Assembly: GCF_002067135.1 (NCBI RefSeq)
Contig: NZ_CP020105.1
Coordinates: 5,270,001-5,334,000, forward strand
Length of the DNA stretch: 64,000 nt
Direction: 5' to 3'
From: Spirosoma rigui
GTDB lineage: Bacteria > Bacteroidota > Bacteroidia > Cytophagales > Spirosomataceae
The position numbers and the translations under genes are program-made. Positions 34,782 to 44,294 of the stretch are shown here, one piece after another (positions within the stretch are counted from its first letter, which is position 1; every line of letters begins with the position of its first letter). Below the pieces are notes generated by a model. That model did no database searches, was not told the DNA's origin, and was given only the letters and a program-made list of their open reading frames with translations.

Positions 34782-37244
34782 ATGAAAAAGTTACTCTTTT
34801 TACTGGCCCTGCTCGCCACCAACGTCACCGCCCAACCCACCCCTGCCCCACCCCGCCCCACGCTTACCGTCGAAACAATCATGCAGGATCCCCGGACATG
34901 GGTTGGTACGTCTCCTACTAACCCGTTCTGGTCTGACGACGCCAAAACGCTGTATTTTACCTGGAGTCCCGCCAGCGAGGGAGCCAGCAAAATCAAGAGC
35001 GATTCTCTCTACAAAGTGACCTTTACCGCTGGTCGGAATAAAACACTCATCGCGTCGGCACCGGTTAAAGTAAGCCCAACCGAACGCCGGAACCTGCCCG
35101 CTTCTACCGGTCCTGTCAACCGTGCCCGTACCCAGCGCCTGTTTGAGCGGCAGGGCGACCTGTTCCTGCTGGATAGAGCGTCTGGTCATGTCCGTCAGTT
35201 GACCAACACGGTTGATGCCGAGGTCGATCCGACCTTCAGCAGCGACGAAAAAAGCGTCGTGTTCCGGCGCAGCGGCTCCAATCTGTTCAGTATGCAGCTC
35301 CAAACGGGCCAGTTGACCCAGCTCACCGATTTCCGGGCCGGTGCCAACCCCGACGCGGCCAAAGCGAAGCCAACCGATGAAGAGAAGTTTCTCAAACAGG
35401 ATCAATTGCGGCTGTCGGGCGTGCTGAGCGAGCGGAAAGCCCGGAAAGACGAAGCCGAACGAATCAGTAAGGCCGACGGTCCCAAACGGCCAAAAGCCAT
35501 TTACCTTGACGGGAAGGTACTGTTCAATCCGCAGGCCAGCCCCGACGGTAAATTCGTCACCTTTCGGCTTACCAAAAATCCAGCGAACGCCAAGATAGCG
35601 CAGGTGCCCAACTACGTGACCGAGTCGGGCTACACCGAAGAGATTCCAGCCCGTATTAAAGTAGGCGCTCCCCTACCCACCCACGAGTTTTTCGTTTATG
35701 ACGTCGCCAAAGACACCGTTCGGCTTGTCAGCATTAAAAATTTGCCGGGCATCACTGATAAACCGGCGTATCTGAAAACGGCCACTACGACAAAGGCCGA
35801 TACCGCCAGTAAAACCCGGTCGGTCGTTGTGAGCGGTCCCATCTGGTCGTCCGATGGTTCGGTTTGCGTCGTCGTCGTCCGGTCGCTGGACAACAAGGAC
35901 CGCTGGATTTGCCGGTTAGCGCCCGAAACGCTGGCGCTAACCGTCCTCGACCGCCAGCACAGCGACGCCTGGATTGGCGGACCCGGCATTGGCGCAACCG
36001 CATCGACGGGGAGCATGGGTTTTCTGGCCGATAATCAGACCCTGTGGTTTCAGTCGGAAGCAACCGGGTATTCGCATTTGTACACAATACACGTACCCAG
36101 CGGAACACGGAAGGCATTAACGAGTGGCAAGTTCGAAGTGCAGCAGGTTCAGTTATCGAACGACAAAACGCATTTCTACCTGCAAACCAACGAAGTACAC
36201 CCCGGCGAACAACACTTTTACCGCCTGGCGGTCAATGCCCCCTCAACCGGTGAAGCGGAACGGGTACGGCTGACGAACCAGACCGGCGCCAATGACGTAA
36301 CGCTCTCGCCCGACGAGACCCGTATGGTCATCCGCTATTCATCGAGCAACCAGCCCTGGGAGTTATACGCAGCTACGCTTGACGCGCCAGGCAGCAAACG
36401 GAGCACGGCATTGGCAGCGCAAATCGCTCCGATCAAACTCACCAGCTCCCAAACCGACGCGTTCAAAGCCTATCCCTGGCGCGAACCGGCTCTGGTAACC
36501 ATTCCAGCCCGTGACGGCCAAACGATCTACGCCCGGCTTTACAAACCTGCCAGCGGAGCTACCGGCAAAAGCGTAGTATTCGTGCATGGCGCAGGTTACC
36601 TGCAAAACGCGCATAAGTGGTGGAGCCAGTACTTCCGTGAATATATGTTCCACAACCTGCTGGTCGACAAAGGCTATACTGTTCTCGACATCGACTACCG
36701 GGCCAGCGCAGGCTACGGCAGCGACTGGCGGACGGGGATTTACCGGCACATGGGCGGCAAAGACCTGGATGACCACGTCGATGCGGCTAAATGGCTCGTG
36801 CAAACGCAGGGTGTCGACGCCAAGCGTATTGGTATCTACGGCGGCTCGTATGGCGGCTTTATCACGCTTATGGCCATGTTTACTACCCCCGACGTGTTCA
36901 AGGCCGGGGCAGCCCTGCGCCCCGTTACCGACTGGGCCGCCTATAATCATCCTTACACGGCCAGCATTTTGAACGAACCCCAGTCCGACTCCCTGGCCTA
37001 CCGCCGGTCGTCGCCCATTAACTTCGCGGAGGGATTAACGGGCCATCTGCTGATCTGCCACGGTATCGTCGATGTGAACGTGCACGTGCAGGACGCAATC
37101 CGGTTGTCACAACGGCTTATCGAACTAAAAAAGGAGAATTGGGAGATGGCTCTTTACCCCGTAGAGGATCACGGATTTGTTGAGCCAACCAGCTGGATGG
37201 ATGAATACAAGCGGATTTTAAAGCTGTTCGACGAGCGTTTGTAA
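34782..37244 (+). CDS. S9 family serine peptidase (DPP-IV/prolyl-oligopeptidase type)
   Basis: An 820-residue secreted or periplasmic peptidase with signal peptide (MKKLLFLLALLATNVTAQ). The N-terminal two-thirds form an eight-bladed beta-propeller (WD40-like PD40 repeats: FWSDDAKTLYFTWSP, DPTFSSDEKSVVFRR, NPQASPDGKFVTFRL). The C-terminal alpha/beta-hydrolase carries the triad: Ser689 in GGSYGG, Asp764 in HGIVDVNV and His797 in VEDHGFVEP. Such enzymes trim dipeptides or oligopeptides, often after Pro. No T9SS C-terminal domain follows the hydrolase, so it probably stays in the periplasm. Confidence 0.94.
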   Translation: MKKLLFLLALLATNVTAQPTPAPPRPTLTVETIMQDPRTWVGTSPTNPFWSDDAKTLYFTWSPASEGASKIKSDSLYKVTFTAGRNKTLIASAPVKVSPTERRNLPASTGPVNRARTQRLFERQGDLFLLDRASGHVRQLTNTVDAEVDPTFSSDEKSVVFRRSGSNLFSMQLQTGQLTQLTDFRAGANPDAAKAKPTDEEKFLKQDQLRLSGVLSERKARKDEAERISKADGPKRPKAIYLDGKVLFNPQASPDGKFVTFRLTKNPANAKIAQVPNYVTESGYTEEIPARIKVGAPLPTHEFFVYDVAKDTVRLVSIKNLPGITDKPAYLKTATTTKADTASKTRSVVVSGPIWSSDGSVCVVVVRSLDNKDRWICRLAPETLALTVLDRQHSDAWIGGPGIGATASTGSMGFLADNQTLWFQSEATGYSHLYTIHVPSGTRKALTSGKFEVQQVQLSNDKTHFYLQTNEVHPGEQHFYRLAVNAPSTGEAERVRLTNQTGANDVTLSPDETRMVIRYSSSNQPWELYAATLDAPGSKRSTALAAQIAPIKLTSSQTDAFKAYPWREPALVTIPARDGQTIYARLYKPASGATGKSVVFVHGAGYLQNAHKWWSQYFREYMFHNLLVDKGYTVLDIDYRASAGYGSDWRTGIYRHMGGKDLDDHVDAAKWLVQTQGVDAKRIGIYGGSYGGFITLMAMFTTPDVFKAGAALRPVTDWAAYNHPYTASILNEPQSDSLAYRRSSPINFAEGLTGHLLICHGIVDVNVHVQDAIRLSQRLIELKKENWEMALYPVEDHGFVEPTSWMDEYKRILKLFDERL

Positions 37245-37288
37245 AGGCGCTGGTGAGGCCAAAACCCTAATCCATTCTAGGGTTCTTC

Positions 37289-37333
37289 AAACAGAAAACC
37301 CGGCCCTCACTGAGAGGGCCGGGTTTTCTGTTT
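37289..37333. terminator. bidirectional terminator after the S9 peptidase
   Basis: A 20-base perfect stem (37289-37308 with 37314-37333, loop ACTGA) with AAACAGAAAACCCGGCC on one side and the complement on the other, giving T-rich ends in both directions. It separates the rightward peptidase and the leftward acidic-protein gene. Confidence 0.9.
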
Positions 37334-37350
37334 GCTCTGCGACGTACGGG

Positions 37351-37845
37351 TCAGTAGAAAAGTCCCCAATCGTCGGGGGCGTCGTTGTCTTTATCGAAGT
37401 TATTGACCCACTCCACAAACAACAGCCTGAACTGCTCGATTTCTTCACGCAGTACATTCAGGTAGGCCGTCTGCGCCAGTTTCTCAGCTTTGCAGTAAGA
37501 AGTTTGGGCCAGTAGTTCGCGGGCGTGCATTTTAATGATGACGGCATTTTCCATCCGCAGCGTATACAGATCACCCCCTTCAGCGCCAACGATTTTAGGA
37601 GCCAGCATCATGGCGTTAGCCAGCATCTGCTCGTGCATCATCAGCACATCTTCTTCCTTATTAATTGTCTCAACAATAGCCTGCGTCAACTCCATGAGTT
37701 CATTGGCTTTTCGCAGAATGGGCAGGTTCTTGATCCGCCGATTCTCCGCTTCCATCTCGGCGCGGGCTTCCTGCGGATCGTAGTCTTCATCGAAGCCATC
37801 CCAGTCCATGAAGTTATCGTCGTCGTCCTCGTCGTCAAAGTTCAT
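37351..37845 (-). CDS. conserved acidic protein of unknown function
   Basis: A 164-residue soluble, helical protein. The first 25 residues are almost entirely Asp/Glu/Phe/Trp (MNFDDEDDDDNFMDWDGFDEDY), followed by helical segments (LRKANELMELTQAIVETINKEED, AVIIKMHARELLAQTSYCKAEKL, YLNVLREEIEQFRLLFVEWVNNFDKD) and an acidic tail DDWGLFY. I recall closely similar hypothetical proteins in Cytophagales but no function. It is a single leftward gene between two terminators or spacers. Confidence 0.8.
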   Translation of the reverse strand: MNFDDEDDDDNFMDWDGFDEDYDPQEARAEMEAENRRIKNLPILRKANELMELTQAIVETINKEEDVLMMHEQMLANAMMLAPKIVGAEGGDLYTLRMENAVIIKMHARELLAQTSYCKAEKLAQTAYLNVLREEIEQFRLLFVEWVNNFDKDNDAPDDWGLFY

Positions 37846-38161
37846 TGCGCATTGGCGAAGGGGTTGAACACCTTCTTATTGACAAAGTAACACAAAGGAA
37901 TACCAAAAACAAACGGTTATCGACTAAATCTACCCGCCTGTGGTCCAAGACGCAGCAGCGGCATGAAGTGCGCTGATGACCAACATCAAGGAAGACGAAA
38001 CGCGTGTTGATACGTAAGCATATACACAGAATAGTTATTTAGACACCAATAATGGACCTTAAAAGTTTTTTTATTCATATTTCGTAAACACATAAGTTAA
38101 AAAACATACATTAGTAAAATAAATCTATTCGATAGACTTGGTTTTATATTCTTTATCCAAC
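37846..38161. other. AT-rich spacer upstream of the SGNH-DUF11 gene
   Basis: These 316 bases hold no gene. The right half (38040-38160) is markedly AT-rich and reads as a promoter or 5-prime leader region for the secreted esterase gene, but no TAnnTTTG element at good spacing stands out. A TTG at 38008 and TAGTTATTT at 38032 form only a partial promoter-like match. Confidence 0.5.
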
Positions 38162-40651
38162 ATGACCTTACGTTTACGTGCGTTTACCGTTGCGGTAACC
38201 ACCTTTTTTGTCAGTTCCTTATCAGCTACGTTCGTTCAGGCCCAACTCAAGGTTACGTATCCGGTCAACCGGATGATCATCCAGCGAAGCAATGACAACC
38301 AGGCCACCGTTCAGATTGCGGGCAGCTACGCGCAGCCGCTGGATGCCGTTGAAGCCCGGGTTGTGGCCAGGGTAGCCGGCCAGGGTACCAGTACGAACTG
38401 GTCGACGTTACAGGCTAGCCCGGGCAATGGCCAGTTCAATGGCACGCTCGTAGCCCGCGGAGGCTGGTACCGGGTGGAAGTACGGGGCCTACGGAACGGG
38501 CAGGTTGTAGCCGTAGACAGCGTTCCCCGCTTCGGGGTGGGCGAAGTGTTTGCGATCATGGGCCACTCCAACGCCCAAGGGTCCAGTTGCATTATCAACG
38601 GTGTTGACAAATGCCCGACGCGGGAGGGCGCGGTCGACGACCGGGTAACGGTAGTGGGGCTGGTGACGGGCACGCCCGAGTTTTACCAGTACGAACAAAC
38701 GGCCAACACCAGCATCCTGCCCGGACTGGCGTTTACTCAGATGACGACCTTTAGCGGCATATCGCCCTTTGCCAAAGTGGCGTGGTGCTGGGGCCGGATG
38801 GGCGACGTACTGGCGCAGCGTACCAACGTACCGGTACTCATTTACAACGCAGGCTTCGGCGGCAGCAACATGGAGTATAACTACAAGGCCGCCTACGATA
38901 TTCCGTTCGAGCATGGCTTTATCAATTACTCCATCCGGATGCCCTTCGTAAACACGCGGAACCTGATGAATCTGTACGTTCCCTCAACAGGTATCCGGGC
39001 TATGCTCGTACTGCACGGCGAGAATGACCGCGCCAACACGACGGAAACCATCACGAGCCACTACTACGGCGTGATCGAAAAGGTCAAAAACGAATTCAAC
39101 AAACCGGATCTGGCCTGGATCATTGCACTTTCATCGACCGTCAACGGACCCTTCGAGAATGTCCGGTCGGCGCAGTACCAGGTTTCGCACAACCCCGCTT
39201 ACCGGACCTACCAGGGACCTGACCTCGACGTAGTATTACCCGGCGACGACCGTCCCGACGGGGTACACTACTCGCCCTCGGGTCAGTACAAAGTGGGTAC
39301 GCTCTGGGCAGATGCCATTACGGATCAATATCTCCAGTCCATCACACCGTACATGGCTCAAACGCAGCCGCTGACCAGCATTGCCTGCACGAGCGGTAAC
39401 CAGCTGCTGCTGACGCAGCCCGAAGGGTACACCTACAGTTGGAATACGGGCAGTACCGATAGAGCCATTTCCGTTGGCAGCGGCACGTACTCAGCCCGGC
39501 TGCGTACCGGCCAAAAGATGGAATTCTTTCCCCCTGCCGTTAGCGTTCCCGATAACGTTCGGCCCGCAGCGCCTTCTATCAGCACCACGGGCAACAGCCT
39601 GGAAATTTGCCGTACCAGTGGCCTTACCCTGACTTCCAGCAATGCCGAGGCCAACCTGTGGAGTACGGGCGCAACAACCCGCTCCATCACAGCCACAACG
39701 CCGGGTACCTACACCCTGAACGCGAAGAACACGGTATACGGCTGCCTGTCAGACGCTGTTACCAAGACCATCAGCCTGGCCGGGGCCGACCTTAGCCTGT
39801 CGATGCAGGCCAGCCGCCGGACGCCCGCCGTGGGCGACACCGTAACGTTTACGATGACCATCCGGAACGAGAGCACCTGCGACGCAGGCCGGGTAACGAT
39901 GCAGAATCAGTTGCCGTCCAATCTATCGTTCGTATCGTCGGCCGATGGGCTGACAGTTTCCAATGGTATTGTCAGCGGCTCCGTAGCCGCCGTCCCCGCC
40001 GGGGGCCTGGTCAGACGCCGGTATGTGGCTCGCCTGACCGCAGCTGCCGCCTACGTAAACGCGGCTGAAATCAAAACAGCCGCGAACATCGACCCCGATA
40101 GCCAACCTGGTTCCGGCACCGGCGACGGACAGGATGACGCCAGCACGATTGACCTGCGCACCAAATCGTCCGGTACACTGGCGGTATACAGCTCACCAAA
40201 CGCCGGTCAAACACCCCTGCCGGGCGTTCAGGGCAACCAGCCTGCTGCCGTATCGGACAAAGCCGATCTGAGCCTGTCCATGCAAACAAATCAGCATTCG
40301 GTCCAGGTAGGACAAACGATAACGTTCACCCTGACGGTGTTGAACATGGGGGGTCAGACGGCTACCAATATTGGGGTACGTAACGATCTGCCAGCGAGCC
40401 TGTCCTTCACCTCATCGGCATCGGGCATGGCAGCCAGCGGGTCGGCAGTGAGCGGCACCATTGGCCAGCTGGCACCGGGTCAGCGCGCGTCACTGACGTT
40501 CACGGCCAAGGCTACAGCCGCCGGTCAGTTCACCAACGCAGCCCAGATCAGCGCAGCTGACCAGAGCGATCCCGACTCCACGGTCAACAACGGAACCAAC
40601 AAAGGGGAAGACGATGAAGCCCGAACCGACATACGGGTTTTGGTGCCCTAA
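38162..40651 (+). CDS. secreted SGNH/SASA-type esterase-like protein with DUF11 domains
   Basis: An 829-residue exported protein (signal peptide MTLRLRAFTVAVTTFFVSSLSATFVQAQ). Residues about 128-400 form an SGNH hydrolase: GHSNAQG (nucleophile S136), GFGGSNM (oxyanion Gly), HGEND (N288) and DGVHYSPSG (D366, H369), the pattern of carbohydrate acetylesterases. Then come Ig-like segments near 415-550 and two DUF11 domains (about 555-665 and 705-825), each beginning ADLSLSMQ and containing TVTFTMTIRN or TITFTLTVLN. Likely removes acyl groups from glycans at the cell surface. It lacks an obvious T9SS C-terminal sorting domain despite being large and modular. Confidence 0.85.
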   Translation: MTLRLRAFTVAVTTFFVSSLSATFVQAQLKVTYPVNRMIIQRSNDNQATVQIAGSYAQPLDAVEARVVARVAGQGTSTNWSTLQASPGNGQFNGTLVARGGWYRVEVRGLRNGQVVAVDSVPRFGVGEVFAIMGHSNAQGSSCIINGVDKCPTREGAVDDRVTVVGLVTGTPEFYQYEQTANTSILPGLAFTQMTTFSGISPFAKVAWCWGRMGDVLAQRTNVPVLIYNAGFGGSNMEYNYKAAYDIPFEHGFINYSIRMPFVNTRNLMNLYVPSTGIRAMLVLHGENDRANTTETITSHYYGVIEKVKNEFNKPDLAWIIALSSTVNGPFENVRSAQYQVSHNPAYRTYQGPDLDVVLPGDDRPDGVHYSPSGQYKVGTLWADAITDQYLQSITPYMAQTQPLTSIACTSGNQLLLTQPEGYTYSWNTGSTDRAISVGSGTYSARLRTGQKMEFFPPAVSVPDNVRPAAPSISTTGNSLEICRTSGLTLTSSNAEANLWSTGATTRSITATTPGTYTLNAKNTVYGCLSDAVTKTISLAGADLSLSMQASRRTPAVGDTVTFTMTIRNESTCDAGRVTMQNQLPSNLSFVSSADGLTVSNGIVSGSVAAVPAGGLVRRRYVARLTAAAAYVNAAEIKTAANIDPDSQPGSGTGDGQDDASTIDLRTKSSGTLAVYSSPNAGQTPLPGVQGNQPAAVSDKADLSLSMQTNQHSVQVGQTITFTLTVLNMGGQTATNIGVRNDLPASLSFTSSASGMAASGSAVSGTIGQLAPGQRASLTFTAKATAAGQFTNAAQISAADQSDPDSTVNNGTNKGEDDEARTDIRVLVP

Positions 40652-40740
40652 ACCGGCACCACTCCCTTGATACAGGCGGATTCGATCCAGTCATTTTTGA
40701 GAAAACGGGCTACAAAACGAACAAAAACGGGTTCAACCTG

Positions 40741-40748
40741 TATATTTG
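40741..40748 (+). promoter_or_regulatory. possible -7 element for anbu
   Basis: TATATTTG fits TAnnTTTG and lies 33 bases before the anbu ATG. No TTTG at -33. It suggests that anbu has its own promoter and is not read only from the upstream gene. Confidence 0.45.
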
Positions 40749-40781
40749 TTCGGCATACACTCTGCTTTCCCACTGTATAGA

Positions 40782-41516
40782 ATGACATATTGTCTAGGTA
40801 TCAAAGTCGCGTCGGGTCTGGTAGCGATCTCCGACAGGCGCCTGACTTCAGGTACAGAGGTGTCGTCGAACCGTAAAATGTCGGTTCACGAAGTTGAAAA
40901 CCACTCCCTGTTCATCATGACGTCGGGCCTGCGTTCGGTACGCGATAAAGCCATCACCTACTTTAATGAAGTGCTGGCCGAGCGCGACCGATCGTTCAAT
41001 AAGCTCTACAAAGCAGTCAATGCCTTTGGTGAGCAGGTCAAGCGCGTAGCGCAGGAAGACCGGGCATCCATTGTTGCCAGTGGTATGCACTTCAACCTCA
41101 ACGCCATCGTTGGCGGTCAGCTGGAAGATGATAAAGAACACAAGCTGTACCTGCTCTACCCCGAAGGAAACTGGGTTGAAGTCGATCAGGGGTCGCCCTT
41201 CAAAATTATTGGTAACTCGGGCTACGGAAAGCCCCTGCTGTTCCGGAACCTGTCCTACGAAACGAGTTTGCAGGAGGCCCTCAAGATTGGCTTTCTGGCT
41301 TTCGACGCTACCCGCGTGAGTGCCAACGATGTTGACTATCCGCTGGATGTAGTGGTATACCCGAAAGATAGTTTCCACATGACCGAATACCGACTCGAGA
41401 AGGATGATATGGATGAGGTATCGCACCAGTGGAGTGCGCTGCTGAGTAACTCCGTCCGCAAACTACCCACGTACTGGATGGACCCAATTTTTGAAAAAGT
41501 CAGAAGTAAGGTTTGA
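40782..41516 (+). CDS. Anbu, proteasome-related peptidase
   Basis: A 244-residue Ntn-hydrolase of the Anbu family (ancestral beta-subunit of the proteasome). After Met removal the nucleophile is the Thr of MTYCLG; the supporting Asp is in AISDRRLTSG (D18) and the Lys in SNRKMSV (K32). The rest matches the family: IVGGQLEDDKEHKLYLLYPEGNWVEV, GNSGYGKPLLFRNL, DATRVSANDVDYPLDVVVYP. Anbu assembles into open helical or ring-like oligomers and its physiological substrate is unsettled. ATG 40782 exposes the Thr, whereas the in-frame upstream start at 40746 would bury it. A transglutaminase-like gene follows, its usual companion. Confidence 0.92.
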   Translation: MTYCLGIKVASGLVAISDRRLTSGTEVSSNRKMSVHEVENHSLFIMTSGLRSVRDKAITYFNEVLAERDRSFNKLYKAVNAFGEQVKRVAQEDRASIVASGMHFNLNAIVGGQLEDDKEHKLYLLYPEGNWVEVDQGSPFKIIGNSGYGKPLLFRNLSYETSLQEALKIGFLAFDATRVSANDVDYPLDVVVYPKDSFHMTEYRLEKDDMDEVSHQWSALLSNSVRKLPTYWMDPIFEKVRSKV

Positions 41517-41554
41517 TGCATGACCTGCGTAGTAGTATCAACGAATGACTGACG

Positions 41555-41614
41555 GTGAATAATGGCCGATAACGTTGCCGGATAGTCACGAGTTACCTGT
41601 CGCCCATTATTCAC
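41555..41614. repeat. inverted repeat between anbu and the transglutaminase gene
   Basis: GTGAATAATGG (41555-41565) and its complement (41604-41614) flank 38 bases. The arms are 11 bases and perfect. It lies 38 bases after anbu and 16 before the next gene; no T-run follows. Confidence 0.5.
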
Positions 41615-41630
41615 TGTTCATCATCCTATT

Positions 41631-42461
41631 ATGCATCTCCACGTTCGGCACGAATCCGAATACACGTACGACTATCCGGTTGCTCTTGGCCCGCAAACGC
41701 TGTATCTGTATCCCCGCGCCTACCCTTACCAGCGGCTGCTTTCCTACGAACTGACGATCGACCCGGAGCCGTCGCGCATTGTTCGCAATATTGACGTGGA
41801 AGGGAATGTACAGCAGCTTGTCTATTTCAACCACCCTACCCGGCACCTGACGGTAACGGCCGAAATGCAGCTTCAGTCGGATGAGTTCAATTCGTTTGAT
41901 TTCGTGCTCTTTCCCTTCGATACCCAGCGCGTCCCTTTCCACTATCCGAAATCGGTCGAAGATCTGCTGCAGCCCTACCTCCAGCAGGTCAGCGCATCGG
42001 AGAAAGTGAAGCAGTGGGCCGAAAACCTGGCCGCTCAGTCTGACTGGCAAACGACCGCCTTCCTGATGAATCTGAACCAGGCCATTCGGGAATTTACGTA
42101 TGAGGTACGGGAGTTGGGAGCCCCTTTCCCGCCCGAGCAGACACTGACGCTTTGCAAAGGCTCCTGCCGCGATTATACGACGTTGTTTATGGCAGCCTGC
42201 CGCAGCCTGGGTATTGCCGCCCGGTTCGTGAGCGGTTATCTGCTGGGTAACCCCCAACAGGAACACCAGCTTCATGCCTGGGCCGAGGTCTACCTGCCCG
42301 GCGCGGGCTGGCGCGGCTTCGACCCAACCGAAGGCTCGGTTGTGGTGAACCGTCATATATTTCTGACCTCAACGGCAAAGCCCGACCTGGCCGCCCCTAT
42401 CAGCGGCACGTTCAGTGGACACGCCAATTCAACACTACGGTCGGAATTGATTTTTCTGTAA
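41631..42461 (+). CDS. transglutaminase-like cysteine peptidase (Anbu-associated)
   Basis: A 276-residue protein. The N-terminal beta domain is the bacterial transglutaminase-like N-terminal region (LHVRHESEYTYDYPVALGPQTLYLYPRAYPYQRLLSYEL). The core has the complete Cys-His-Asp triad: C179 in CKGSCRDY, H215 in QLHAWAEVY and D231 in GFDPTEG. This exact two-domain form recurs in Anbu gene clusters, where it is taken to cleave or join amide bonds together with an ATP-grasp and an alpha-E protein. Those two companions are absent here: upstream is a secreted esterase, downstream glmM. Confidence 0.92.
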   Translation: MHLHVRHESEYTYDYPVALGPQTLYLYPRAYPYQRLLSYELTIDPEPSRIVRNIDVEGNVQQLVYFNHPTRHLTVTAEMQLQSDEFNSFDFVLFPFDTQRVPFHYPKSVEDLLQPYLQQVSASEKVKQWAENLAAQSDWQTTAFLMNLNQAIREFTYEVRELGAPFPPEQTLTLCKGSCRDYTTLFMAACRSLGIAARFVSGYLLGNPQQEHQLHAWAEVYLPGAGWRGFDPTEGSVVVNRHIFLTSTAKPDLAAPISGTFSGHANSTLRSELIFL

Positions 42462-42537
42462 CCGGCAGCCAGATGTGTACATACCATGCACCGGTGAATG
42501 CAAACCAGAAACAAGCTATTTTCTGCCCATCGACACC

Positions 42538-42545
42538 TATCTTTG
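42538..42545 (+). promoter_or_regulatory. possible -7 element for glmM
   Basis: TATCTTTG (TAnnTTTG) 33 bases before the GTG start. A TTTTCTG stretch at 42519-42525 is near, but not at, the expected -33 spacing. Confidence 0.5.
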
Positions 42546-42578
42546 TGTAGTTATCTGAATACTTACTAACCCATTAGC

Positions 42579-43991
42579 GTGGCATTAATTAAGTCAATTT
42601 CCGGAATTCGAGGAACGATTGGGGGGCGCAGTGGCGATGGACTGACGCCGTTGGATGTAGTTAAGTTTACGGCTGCTTTCGGGCAGTGGCTCCGGCAGCG
42701 TAATCCTGGTCTTCAAACGGTTGTTATCGGGCGAGACGGACGGTTGTCGGGCGAGATGGTCTCGAAGCTGGTGGCGGCTACGCTGCAGGGCATTGGTCTG
42801 AATGTGATTGACCTGGGCCTGTCGACGACACCGACGGTGGAACTGGCCGTAACCGGCGAGGGCGCTGCGGGCGGCATCATTCTAACCGCCAGCCACAACC
42901 CTATCCAGTGGAATGCGCTCAAACTACTGAACGAAACCGGGGAGTTTATTTCGGCGCAGGACGGTGCCGATGTCCTGGCCATTGCCGAAGCCGAAGCCAT
43001 TGATTTTGCCGAAGTACGTAAGCTGGGCCAGTACCGTACTGATACCACCTGGCTACAGCAGCACATTGATCTGATTCTGGCTCTGCCTCTGGTTGACCGG
43101 GAGGCCATTGCCGCTCGTAATTTCCGGGTAGTTGTCGACGCGGTCAACTCGACCGGCGGTCTGGCGGTACCTATGCTGCTGGAAGCACTCGGCGTAGAAC
43201 ACATCACTAAACTCCACTGCGAACCAACCGGTAACTTCGCCCATAATCCGGAACCGCTGCCCGAGAACCTGCGCGATATCATCAAGGAGATGGAAAAAGG
43301 CACGGCCGATCTGGGCATTGTCGTTGATCCGGATGTGGATCGCCTGGCTTTTATCTGCGAAGATGGCTCGCCTTTTGGCGAGGAGTACACCCTGGTAGCC
43401 GTTGCCGACTATATTCTTAAGCACGGAAAAGAGAAACCCGGCCAGTCGGTCAATACCGTCTCGAATCTGTCGAGTACGGTGGCCCTCCGCGACATAACGC
43501 AGAAGCACGGCGGGCAGCACTTTGCCTCGGCCGTGGGCGAAGTCAATGTCGTTGAGATGATGAAAGCCAACAAGGCACCCATCGGGGGCGAAGGTAACGG
43601 GGGCATCATCTACCCGGAACTCCACTACGGGCGCGACGCGCTGGTTGGTATTGCGCTATTCCTTACGCATCTGGCCCGATTCGGAAAATCGGCTTCCATG
43701 CTGCGCCGGACATACCCGAACTACTACATCTCCAAGAATAAAATCGAATTGACTCCCGACATCAACGTTGATGCGGTGCTCGACCGCATTCAGGCCAAGT
43801 ACGCCCGAAATCCAATCAACACGATCGACGGAGTCAAGATTGAGTTCGACAAGGAATGGGTACACCTGCGCAAGTCCAACACTGAACCTATTATTCGCAT
43901 TTACTCGGAATCGGAGACGCTGGCTACCGCCGACCATCTGGCGGGTAAGATCATCAACGATATTCGGGAGGTCATCTCAGAAAAACGATAG
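42579..43991 (+). CDS. glmM: phosphoglucosamine mutase
   Basis: A 470-residue phosphohexomutase making glucosamine-1-phosphate for UDP-GlcNAc, peptidoglycan and outer-membrane glycans. Catalytic phosphoserine S105 lies in TASHNP; the metal loop is DPDVDRLAF, the sugar loop GEGNGGIIYPELHYGRDA, and the phosphate-binding loop RKSNTEPIIRIYSE. The protein begins with GTG (MALIKSISGIRGTIGG), which fits the family's N-terminus exactly. The order of domains and length are those of bacterial GlmM or the closely related phosphomannomutases; GlmM fits best because of GEGNGG. Confidence 0.92.
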   Translation: MALIKSISGIRGTIGGRSGDGLTPLDVVKFTAAFGQWLRQRNPGLQTVVIGRDGRLSGEMVSKLVAATLQGIGLNVIDLGLSTTPTVELAVTGEGAAGGIILTASHNPIQWNALKLLNETGEFISAQDGADVLAIAEAEAIDFAEVRKLGQYRTDTTWLQQHIDLILALPLVDREAIAARNFRVVVDAVNSTGGLAVPMLLEALGVEHITKLHCEPTGNFAHNPEPLPENLRDIIKEMEKGTADLGIVVDPDVDRLAFICEDGSPFGEEYTLVAVADYILKHGKEKPGQSVNTVSNLSSTVALRDITQKHGGQHFASAVGEVNVVEMMKANKAPIGGEGNGGIIYPELHYGRDALVGIALFLTHLARFGKSASMLRRTYPNYYISKNKIELTPDINVDAVLDRIQAKYARNPINTIDGVKIEFDKEWVHLRKSNTEPIIRIYSESETLATADHLAGKIINDIREVISEKR

Positions 43992-44016
43992 CCAGGTACT
44001 GGCTCGTTCCTTACAG

Positions 44017-44052
44017 AAGCGTCACCACTTTAGCCCGGGTGACGCTTTTTTT
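44017..44052 (+). terminator. terminator of glmM
   Basis: AAGCGTCACC (44017-44026) pairs with GGTGACGCTT (44038-44047), followed by eight T. Strong intrinsic terminator starting about 26 bases past the stop. Confidence 0.9.
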
Positions 44053-44294
44053 TGTGCATTACACGTCGCCGGAGCCGGTCAGTACGGGGCCATCAGCTTC
44101 TTGTGTGAGTGGTAATTTGCCCCCCAATGTGGGGAGAAAACTACTCAACGCCCGTCCGCGCTATTCGCCAAAAAACTTCACTTTCGAAAGTAAATAACTA
44201 CAAATCAACACCTTATCAGATAGAAAAATGCGTGGCACAGTTTTTACTCACAGTAAAGAGTCTTAGTAGGAGAACAAACTAACTTTTAGAACTC

